Position numbers and translations under genes: made by a program. The notes beneath the pieces were generated by a model. It was not told the origin of the DNA and searched no databases. It worked only from the letters and a program-made list of their open reading frames with translations. From Actinotignum schaalii_C (GTDB lineage: Bacteria > Actinomycetota > Actinomycetes > Actinomycetales > Actinomycetaceae): a DNA stretch of 5,762 bases. Positions 1-5,762 of this stretch are shown here, one piece after another. The stretch's first letter is position 1. Every line of letters starts with the position of its first letter. The stretch is from the NCBI RefSeq assembly GCF_034119425.1, contig NZ_JAWUEL010000057.1, forward strand, positions 1 through 5,762, in the 5' to 3' direction.

Positions 1-8
1 AAAAAACA
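1..8 (-). other. Start of the region downstream of 5S, U-rich, cut by window edge
   Basis: Immediately after the 5S terminal helix the RNA strand reads UGUUUUUU and then the window ends. A U-run after the last gene of an rRNA operon suggests a termination region. However, no separate hairpin precedes the run except the long-range 5S terminal helix, so an intrinsic terminator cannot be called here. Confidence 0.3.
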
Positions 9-127
9 TGGCGGCAGCAACCTACTCTCCCACACCCCACCGAGTGCAGTACCATCAGCGCAAACAACCTTAGCTACCGGGTTCGAAAAGGATACCGGGC
101 GTAACCTTGCCGCTATAACCACCGCCA
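9..127 (-). rRNA. rrf: 5S ribosomal RNA
   Basis: This is the 5S rRNA of the large ribosomal subunit, about 119 nt, the usual length. The RNA strand contains the expected conserved blocks: 'CGAACCCGG.AGCUAAG' in the helix III/loop C area, 'GAUGGUACUGC', and 'GGGUGUGGGAGAGUAGGU' in the 3' half. The ends were set by the terminal helix: bases 126 to 118 on the 5' side pair with 10 to 18 on the 3' side (GGCGGUGGU with GCUGCCGCC, including G-U pairs). The outer pairs 127-9 and 128-8 could extend it, so each end is uncertain by one or two bases. It is the last gene of the operon and lies about 105 nt downstream of the 23S 3' end. No structural defect was seen. Confidence 0.95.
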
Positions 128-232
128 CAACCAAAACACCAACCAACCACCACACGGTGGCCAGTCATCGCACAGTGAACGCAAACACCCAACCTCACGC
201 AAAAACAACCAAAGCCTCTCAACATCTTGTCA
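128..232 (-). other. 23S-5S internal transcribed spacer
   Basis: This is a spacer of about 105 nt between the mature 23S and 5S, with no tRNA and no open frame of interest. Its 23S-proximal end (225-232) is part of the 23S processing stem. Near the 5S end is a small perfect hairpin, CCACC-GUGU-GGUGG, on bases 160 to 147. The RNA strand is rich in G and U, like the other spacers of this operon. The spacer is presumably removed during precursor maturation. The boundaries follow from the rRNA ends and share their uncertainty of a few bases. Confidence 0.85.
147..160 (-). other. Small hairpin in the 23S-5S spacer
   Basis: This is a perfect inverted repeat with 5-bp arms (147-151 and 156-160) and a 4-base loop (GUGU on the RNA strand). 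It lies about 20 nt before the 5S 5' end. It may guide 5S maturation, but that is inferred only from its position. No U-run follows it, so it is not an intrinsic terminator. Confidence 0.45.
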
Positions 233-238
233 TTTTGG
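225..238 (-). other. 23S processing stem, 3' arm
   Basis: The RNA strand reads CCAAAAUGACAAGA. CCAAAA (238-233) pairs with UUUUGG (3345-3340) at the 23S 5' end. ACAAGA (230-225) pairs with UCUUGU (3360-3355) just outside it. The interior loop is uneven (2 nt against 9 nt). Precursor 23S in bacteria is normally released by RNase III cutting such a stem formed by the two ends. This pairing also set the mature 3' end given for the 23S. Confidence 0.6.
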
Positions 239-362
239 CTATCGGTCCATTAGTACCAGTCAACTAAACACCTCACAATGCTTACATCCCTGGCCTATCA
301 ACCCGATCATCAACCGGGGACCTCACCCACCCCAAAAGTGGAACGAGAACTAATCTCGAAGC

Positions 363-398
<36 letters not shown>

Positions 399-464
399 CC
401 CGAACGTGGCCAACCAGCAATGCCCCTGGCGGAACAACTGGCACACTAGAGGTTCGTCCGTCCC

Positions 465-478
465 GGTCCTCTCGTACT
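465..478 (-). other. Sarcin-ricin loop of 23S (helix 95)
   Basis: The RNA strand reads AGUACGAGAGGACC, the universally conserved loop that binds the translational GTPases. It is unaltered here, supporting a functional 23S. Confidence 0.93.
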
Positions 479-512
479 AGGAACAGCCCTTCTCAATTCT
501 CAAACGCGCGCA

Positions 513-598
<86 letters not shown>

Positions 599-602
599 AC
601 TC

Positions 603-643
<41 letters not shown>

Positions 644-670
644 ATGCCGTCGATATGAACTCTTGGGCAG

Positions 671-688
671 GATCAGCCTGTTATCCCC
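671..688 (-). other. Peptidyl transferase loop segment of 23S
   Basis: The RNA strand reads GGGGAUAACAGGCUGAUC, the conserved central-loop segment of domain V. The base equivalent to E. coli A2451 is at 681 and G2447 is at 685. Both are the standard bases. Confidence 0.92.
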
Positions 689-1152
689 GGGGTACCTTTT
701 ATCCGTTGAGCGACGGCGCTTCCACAAGCCACCGCCGGATCACTAGTTCCTACTTTCGTACCTGCTCGACATGTCTGTCTCACAGTCAAGCTTCCTTCTA
801 CACTTACACTCACCACCTGATGACCAACCAGGCTGAGGAAACCTTTGAGCGCCTCCGTTACCCTTTAGGAGGCAACCGCCCCAGTTAAACTACCCACCAG
901 GCACTGTCCTTAGCCCGGATCACGGACCAAAGTTAGACATGCAATACGATCAGAGTGGTATTTCAACAACGACTCCACACCAACTAGCGTCAATGCATCA
1001 CAGTCTCCCACCTATCCTACACAAACCGTACCGAACACCAATACCAAGCTATAGTAAAGGTCCCGGGGTCTTTCCGTCCTGCTGCGCGAAACGAGCATCT
1101 TTACTCGTAATGCAATTTCACCGAGCTCGTGGTCGAGACAGTAGAGAAGTCG

Positions 1153-1208
<56 letters not shown>

Positions 1209-1589
1209 TGGTTATAGTTACCACCGCCGTTTACTGGGGCTTAACTTCCCAGCCTCGCCCCCCAAAAAAAGGGCTAACCAGTCCGCTTAACCTTCCAGCA
1301 CCGGGCAGGCGTCAGTCCGTATACATCGCCTTACAGCTTCGCACGGACCTGTGTTTTTGATAAACAGTCGCTTCTCCCTAGACTCTGCGACCCAACCCCC
1401 CACACACGCCCAGACAAGGGGCGGGTAAAGAGTGGGCCCCCCTTCTCCCAAAGTTACGGGGGCATTTTGCCGAGTTCCTTAACCACGATTCACTCGCACG
1501 CCTTAGTATGCTCTACCCAACTACCAGTGTCGGTTTCGGGTACGGGCGGTCTTACCACTCACGTCGATGCTTTTCTCGGCAGTACAGGA

Positions 1590-1710
1590 TCACTCTACTT
1601 CCCACAAAAAAGTGGTCACCATCAGGCCTCACCCTATATGTCCCCCGGATTTACCAAGAAGACAGGCCACACCCTTAAACGCGCCAAGCCATTAGGCACG
1701 CGAAGCTACC
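1590..1710 (-). other. Probable actinobacterial helix-54 insertion in 23S domain III
   Basis: Between blocks alignable by eye with E. coli positions of about 1395 and 1600 (here about 1885 and 1535), this 23S is about 145 nt longer. Part of this matches the well-known extra stem near helix 54 of high-GC Gram-positive 23S genes. The segment includes a hairpin CCAC-UUUUUU-GUGG on the RNA strand (1615-1602). The limits are approximate because I judged them by eye without an alignment. Confidence 0.55.
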
Positions 1711-2157
1711 TCCCTGCGTCACACCTGTTAACACGCTTGCCTCCCACACTTAGGACCCCACGCCACCCACACCAAACACAAACACAAGAAAAACCTGCAT
1801 TCGCTACAAGGCAAGAGCGGGATGGTTAGCATCAACGCAGAAGACACTGGACGCAATAAAACCGGTACCAGAATAAGAACTGGTCACCCATCGACTACGC
1901 CTGTCGGCCTCGCCTTAGGACCCGACTAACCCAGAGAGGACGAACCTAGCCCTGGAACCCTTAGTCATACGGCGGGAAGGATTCTCACCTTCCAAACGTT
2001 ACTCATGCCTGCATTCTCACTCCCACGCAATCCACCAAAGCTCACGCCACGGCTTCACCTCACGCAGGACGCTCCCCTACCCAAACAACAAAATACTGTT
2101 TGCCGCGGTTTCGGCGGTGTACTTCAGCCCCGCTACATTGTCGGCGCTCAATCACTT

Positions 2158-2215
<58 letters not shown>

Positions 2216-3339
2216 TTGTCACAGCAACTAAACATCCTTTCCCACTTAGCACACACTTAGGGGCCTTAACCGGCGATCTGGGCTGTTTCCCTCTCGACTA
2301 TGAAGCTTATCCCCCACAGTCTCACTGCCACGCTCAACTTCATGGTATTCGGAGTTTGGCTGACGTCAGTAACCAAATAAGGCCCATCAGCCAACCAGTA
2401 GCTCTACCCCCACAAAGAACCACGCAACGCTGCACCTAAATGCATTTCGGGGAGAACCAGCTATCACGGAGTTTGATTGGCCTTTCACCCCTACCCACAA
2501 CTCATCCCCCAGGTTTTCAACCCTGGTGGGTTCGGGCCTCCACACGCTCTTACACGTGCTTCACCCTGGCCATGGGTAGATCACCCCGCTTCGGGTCTAG
2601 AACATGCAACTAAAAACGCCCTCTTCAGACTCGCTTTCGCTACGACTACCCCACACGGGTTAACCTCGCCACACATCCTAACTCGCAGGCTCATTCTTCA
2701 ATAGGCACGCCATCACCACCACAACAATGGCTCTGACAGTTTGTAGGCGCCTGGTTTCAGGCACTATTTCACTCCCCTCCCGGGGTACTTTTCACCATTC
2801 CCTCACGGTACTAAATTCACTATCGGTCACGACGGGTATTTAGCCTTACCAAGTGGTCTTGGCAGATTCACACGAGATTCCACGAGCCCCGTGCTACTCG
2901 GGCATGTCATCACGCAGTCGAACAAGTTTCAGCTACCCGGCTATCACGGTCTACGGCAGGCCTTCCCAAACCTTTCACCTACAAGCCCGATTTATCACTA
3001 CGCCCCGCCCTGTCGGAAACGGGAAAACAACACCCCACAACACCCTGCATGCAACCCCCGACAGGTATCACACACACAAGGTTTAGGCTCCTTCGCTTTC
3101 GCTCGCCACTACTCACAAAATATCTTTTCCAGCAGGTACTAAGATGTTTCACTTCCCCACGTTCCCACCACCAACCTATCAATTCAGCTGGCAGCAACCC
3201 GGCATAACCCAGGCTAGGTTCCCCCATTCGGACACCCTCGGATCACCACTCGCTAGCCAATTCCCCGAGGCATATCGCAGGCTACAACGTCCTTCTTCGG
3301 CCCATACGCACCAAGGCATCCACCAAACGCCCTACAACA

Positions 3340-3360
3340 CCAAAAAAACAAAACACAAGA
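3340..3360 (-). other. 23S processing stem, 5' arm
   Basis: This is the upstream partner of 225-238. UCUUGU (3360-3355) pairs with ACAAGA (230-225), and UUUUGG (3345-3340) pairs with CCAAAA (238-233). Nine bases between the two helices (3354-3346) face only two bases on the other side, so the stem has a large asymmetric bulge near the mature 5' end. The role as an RNase III-type processing stem comes from the general pattern of bacterial rRNA precursors. Confidence 0.6.
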
Positions 3361-3502
3361 AACTCAAAACAAAATCGTCATCACGCAAAATCACAAACAA
3401 ACACACAAACATGCTTGTCATAAAGATGCTCACGCTCACTATGCGACAACCAACCACCACACCAACACCACAAACAGAAAACAAGAACAAACCCTTGCCA
3501 AC

Positions 3503-3551
3503 TGCTCACAGGCGGTCAACAGACGAGCTAGTGTCCGAATGCCTAACAGCA
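3503..3551 (-). other. Structured core hairpin of the 16S-23S spacer
   Basis: On the RNA strand UGCU (3551-3548) pairs with AGCA (3506-3503), and UAGGC (3545-3541) pairs with GCCUG (3513-3509, with one U-G pair). A symmetric 2-nt by 2-nt internal loop separates the two helices. Inside, CGGAC (3537-3533) can pair with GUCUG (3524-3520, including one G-U pair) around an 8-base loop. It stands out because the flanking spacer is nearly free of A and C. From memory, actinobacterial spacers often carry a conserved CUGUUNGG-type block here, and CUGUUAGGC fits that. Its role is probably in precursor folding or processing. Confidence 0.5.
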
Positions 3552-3680
3552 CGCCCAACCAAACAACACCCAAAACACAAACAAGCACAAAAACCCGTCT
3601 ATGCCCCAAGCATCTCTTTTTACGCGTCCCAAACAAGAAACAAAACAATCAAACACACCACCATGGCATGCATCAAATCG

Positions 3681-3687
3681 TTTCTCG
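3681..3687 (-). other. Possible 16S processing stem, 3' arm
   Basis: CGAGAAA on the RNA strand, about 12 nt past the 16S 3' end, can pair over 7 bp (one G-U) with UUUCUUG (5263-5257) in the leader. The positions on either side of 16S fit an RNase III-type stem. The match is short, and CGAGAAA could instead pair locally with the preceding U-rich bases. Confidence 0.35.
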
Positions 3688-3693
3688 AAAAAT

Positions 3694-3757
<64 letters not shown>

Positions 3758-3831
3758 ATCGCCAGCCCCACCTTCGACCGCTCCCCCCAAAAAATGGTTA
3801 GGCCACGAGCTACGGGTGTTACCAACTTTCG

Positions 3832-3879
<48 letters not shown>

Positions 3880-4129
3880 CAATGCTGATCCGCGATTACT
3901 AGCGACTCCGACTTCACGAGGTCGAGTTGCAGACCCCGATCCGAACTGAGACCAGCTTTAAGGGATTCGCTCCACCTCACGATATCGCAACCCTCTGTAC
4001 CGGCCATTGTAGCATGCGTGAAGCCCAAGACATAAGGGGCATGATGATTTGACGTCATCCCCACCTTCCTCCGAGTTAACCCCGGCAGTCTCTCGTGAGT
4101 CCCCACCACAACATGCTGGCAACACGAGA

Positions 4130-4195
<66 letters not shown>

Positions 4196-4303
4196 CCACC
4201 TGTACACCACCAACTAAATGCGACCACATCTCTGCAGCCCCGCAGTGTATGTCAAGCCTTGGTAAGGTTCTTCGCGTTGCATCGAATTAATCCGCATGCT
4301 CCG

Positions 4304-4367
<64 letters not shown>

Positions 4368-4707
4368 GGAACTTAATGCGTTAGCTACGGCGCAGAAAAC
4401 CTGGAAAGGCCCCCCACACCTAGTTCCCAACGTTTACAGCATGGACTACCAGGGTATCTAATCCTGTTCGCTACCCATGCTTTCGCTCCTCAGCGTCAGT
4501 AATGGCCCAGTGACCTGCCTTCGCCATCGGTGTTCCTCCAGATATCTGCGCATTCCACCGCTACACCTGGAATTCCAGTCACCCCTACCACACTCAAGCC
4601 TGCCCGTACCCACTGCACGCGCGAAGTTAAGCCCCGCGTTTTCACAGCAGGCGCAACAAGCCGCCTACAAGCCCTTTACGCCCAATAATTCCGGACAACG
4701 CTCGCGC

Positions 4708-4746
<39 letters not shown>

Positions 4747-4879
4747 CGCTTCTTCTCCACCTACCCTCAACCCACCAAAAAAATGAGCCTTGTTCGATAG
4801 CGAAAGAGGTTTACAACCCGAAAGCCTTCATCCCCCACGCGGCGTCGCTGCATCAGGCTTTCGCCCATTGTGCAATATC

Positions 4880-4913
<34 letters not shown>

Positions 4914-5246
4914 ATCTCAGTCCCAATGTGGCCGGTCACCCTCTCAGGCCGGCTACCCGTCACCGCCTTGGTAGGCCATCACCCCACCAACAAGCTGATA
5001 GGCCGCGAGCCCATCCCCCTTCACAAAAGCTTTCCCAACACCCCCATGCGAGAGCGCCAGAATATTCGGTATTAGACCCCGTTTCCAAGGCTTATCCCAA
5101 AAAGGAGGGCAGGTTACTCACGTATTACTCACCCGTTCGCCACTAATCCACCCACAACAAGTTGCAGGCATCATCGTTCGACTTGCATGTGTTAAGCACG
5201 CCGCCAGCGTTCGTCCTGAGCCAGGATCAAACTCTCCACAAAAAAC

Positions 5247-5258
5247 TGTAAGAGAGCA
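5247..5258 (-). promoter_or_regulatory. boxA-like antitermination motif just upstream of 16S
   Basis: The RNA strand reads UGCUCUCUUACA, which matches the E. coli rrn boxA UGCUCUUUAACA at 10 of 12 positions. In rRNA operons boxA binds NusB-S10 and loads the antitermination complex, which protects long untranslated transcripts from Rho. It ends only about 5 nt before the predicted mature 16S 5' end, closer than the E. coli leader boxA. Its first two bases overlap the possible 16S processing arm (5257-5263). A chance match in U-rich sequence cannot be excluded. Confidence 0.55.
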
Positions 5259-5263
5259 AGAAA
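5257..5263 (-). other. Possible 16S processing stem, 5' arm
   Basis: UUUCUUG on the RNA strand is the potential partner of CGAGAAA (3687-3681) on the far side of 16S, with 7 bp including one U-G pair. It is short and supported only by position and complementarity. Confidence 0.35.
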
Positions 5264-5349
5264 AACAACTAGCTCCAAAAACAAAAAATAAAAAACAAGA
5301 ACAACACACCACCAACAAACAAACCAAACACCACATAAAAACACGGCAC

Positions 5350-5375
5350 CTAGTCACCATCCGCTGGAGTGCTAA
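5350..5375 (-). other. Leader hairpin
   Basis: On the RNA strand UUAG-CAC-UCC (5375-5366) pairs with GGA-UG-GUG-A-CUAG (5362-5350). That gives ten pairs with two small bulges on the 3' side and a 3-nt loop (AGC). It is the only clearly structured part of a U+G-rich leader. Leader hairpins in rRNA operons can belong to antitermination signals (boxB-like) or help fold the precursor. Neither role is shown by sequence here. Confidence 0.4.
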
Positions 5376-5443
5376 CTGTCCTCGCACACACCCACACAAC
5401 CAACCAGGAAACCAACAACAACATCAGTCAACCCCAGAATGGC

Positions 5444-5469
5444 TATGTGAACAAAAAATATTTCACGTA
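5444..5469. repeat. Inverted repeat TATGTGAA-N10-TTCACGTA
   Basis: The arms are 5444-5451 and 5462-5469, 8 bp with one mismatch (a G-U pair if read as plus-strand RNA), around an A+T-rich 10-bp centre. The symmetric GTGAA...TTCAC layout is the kind bound by dimeric regulators. It lies in the A+T-rich island where a promoter is expected. No U-run follows on the operon strand, so it is not a terminator. It may simply be chance in A+T-rich DNA. Confidence 0.35.
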
Positions 5470-5472
5470 AAA

Positions 5473-5503
5473 ATATTAGTCAGACACGCTATTAAGCATC
5501 CAA
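5473..5503 (-). promoter_or_regulatory. Weak candidate promoter for the rRNA operon
   Basis: On the minus strand TAATAT (5478-5473) would be the -10 element and TTGGAT (5503-5498) a -35 element with four of six consensus bases. Their spacing of 19 bp is longer than the best 17 bp. It lies in the most A+T-rich part of the upstream region, about 230 bp before 16S, a plausible leader length. A strong rRNA promoter would normally look better than this. The true promoter could be elsewhere or outside the window. Confidence 0.25.
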
Positions 5504-5762
5504 ACACCACACCCACACCCCACACCAACCACCAAAAACCATTGACTGGTTAGTCCAGGGAGAATCATCCACGCTCAAGAAGAGCAACCCCGTTAGCCTA
5601 CCACCACCCAGCCCGGTAAACAAACCGAACCATCGTGGCCTAAGCCACTCACGAGGATTTATTCGCCGCTCTGAGCTCTTACCGGGCTCTCGGCGACGGA
5701 TAACAAGCTTACAAGCCCAACCCGCCAGACGCAAACCAAACCAACGAGACACCCACCACACC
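5504..5762. other. Upstream region without a recognisable gene
   Basis: I recognise no gene here on either strand. A minus-strand frame of 89 codons (5761-5492) encodes a tryptophan- and glycine-rich peptide with no motif I know. It runs through the G+T-rich strand and across the inverted-repeat element, which explains its composition, so I do not call it. The plus strand also shows no plausible coding region. The one notable object is the 79-bp inverted-repeat element at 5610-5688. Confidence 0.5.
5610..5688. repeat. 79-bp element bounded by a perfect 10-bp inverted repeat
   Basis: The arms AGCCCGGTAA (5610-5619) and TTACCGGGCT (5679-5688) are perfectly complementary and enclose 59 bp. Inside is a second hairpin, GTGGC-CTAA-GCCAC (5635-5648), which competes with or merges into CCATCGTG/CACGAGG (5630-5637 and 5650-5656). 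On the operon strand an alternative stem can form from CGCCG plus GAGC (5695-5691, 5689-5686) with GCUC plus CGGCG (5676-5673, 5668-5664). That stem uses part of the 5' arm of the 10-bp repeat, so the two folds exclude each other. A tRNA was considered because of the length, but no T-arm or anticodon arm fits. It could be a structured leader or small RNA, an attenuator-like switch, or a small mobile remnant. Confidence 0.5.

Larger units (their letters stand above)
5243..5472 (-). other. rRNA operon leader region
   Basis: This DNA immediately upstream of 16S should be transcribed as the precursor leader if the start lies at or above the A+T-rich island near 5450-5480. The 76 bases at 5265-5340 contain only 6 G or T on the plus strand, so the RNA would be almost all U and G. 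A mixed-composition block at 5350-5375 forms a hairpin. No open frame here is credible. The upstream limit is a guess because no transcription start can be fixed. Confidence 0.6.

Noticed and set aside
1..18. Intrinsic terminator after 5S
   Set aside because: There is a U-run but no local hairpin before it within the window. The only stem is the long-range 5S terminal helix, and the window ends inside the run.
5118..5399. Minus-strand frame of 93 codons spanning the leader and the 16S 5' end
   Set aside because: It overlaps the 16S 5' region, and its Cys/Val/Phe-rich peptide reflects U+G-rich leader sequence rather than coding.
5427..5432. Minus-strand TTGACT near 5432-5427 as a -35 element of the operon promoter
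   Set aside because: At 16-19 bp spacing the sequence is G+T-rich (CTGGTT and neighbours), with no TAnnnT-type -10 element.
5542..5570. Plus-strand divergent promoter starting with TTGACT
   Set aside because: At 17 bp spacing the downstream hexamer is TCATCC, which is not a credible -10. The TTGACT is part of a small GACT-GGTT-AGTC palindrome.
5610..5688. tRNA gene, suggested by a strong terminal stem and a length of 77-79 nt
   Set aside because: No T-arm with a GGUUCRANUCC pattern sits before the 3' arm on either strand, and no 5-bp anticodon arm with a 7-base loop fits.
5492..5761. Minus-strand frame of 89 codons upstream of the operon
   Set aside because: The peptide is rich in Trp, Gly and Arg with no recognisable domain. 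The composition follows from G+T-rich DNA, and the frame crosses the inverted-repeat element.

Overview
This window is one complete bacterial rRNA operon in the order 16S-23S-5S, transcribed entirely on the minus strand. Read in the direction of transcription it runs from right to left: upstream and leader DNA (about 5762 to 5243), 16S rRNA (about 5242 to 3699), a 16S-23S spacer without tRNA (about 3698 to 3346), 23S rRNA (about 3345 to 233), a short 23S-5S spacer (about 232 to 128), and 5S rRNA (about 127 to 9). The window ends only a few bases past the 5S gene, so any terminator is mostly outside it. I see no convincing protein-coding gene. The open reading frames that exist are chance frames antisense to, or in other frames of, the rRNA genes and the low-complexity spacers.

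The organism looks like a member of Actinomycetota, probably Actinomycetales close to Actinomycetaceae (Actinomyces, Trueperella, Arcanobacterium, Mobiluncus and relatives). This rests on remembered 16S signatures, not on a search. The stretch after the 'ACCTTACCAAGGCTTGACAT' block resembles Actinomyces-type 16S. The 16S begins with the usual actinobacterial 'GGCGGCGTGCTTAACACATG' block. The 23S is about 3.1 kb, roughly 200 nt longer than E. coli, and much of the excess falls near helix 54, where actinobacteria carry a characteristic insertion. The spacer has no tRNA, which is also usual in this phylum. A species cannot be named from the sequence alone.

The three RNAs would be cut from one precursor. 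The two ends of the 23S can pair in the precursor (3340-3360 with 225-238), as expected for an RNase III-type processing stem. A weaker 16S stem can be drawn. A boxA-like antitermination motif (10 of 12 matches to the E. coli sequence) sits just upstream of the 16S 5' end. The functional centres I checked (anti-Shine-Dalgarno, 530 loop, A1408, peptidyl transferase loop, A2058/A2059, sarcin-ricin loop) are all present and of wild-type sequence, so the operon looks intact and functional.

The less ordinary parts lie outside the mature RNAs. The leader and spacers are extremely G+U-rich on the RNA strand. A 79-bp element bounded by a perfect 10-bp inverted repeat lies upstream of the leader and can form an alternative, mutually exclusive hairpin. 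No strong promoter can be assigned. I found no evidence of a novel enzymatic, defence or mobile system.
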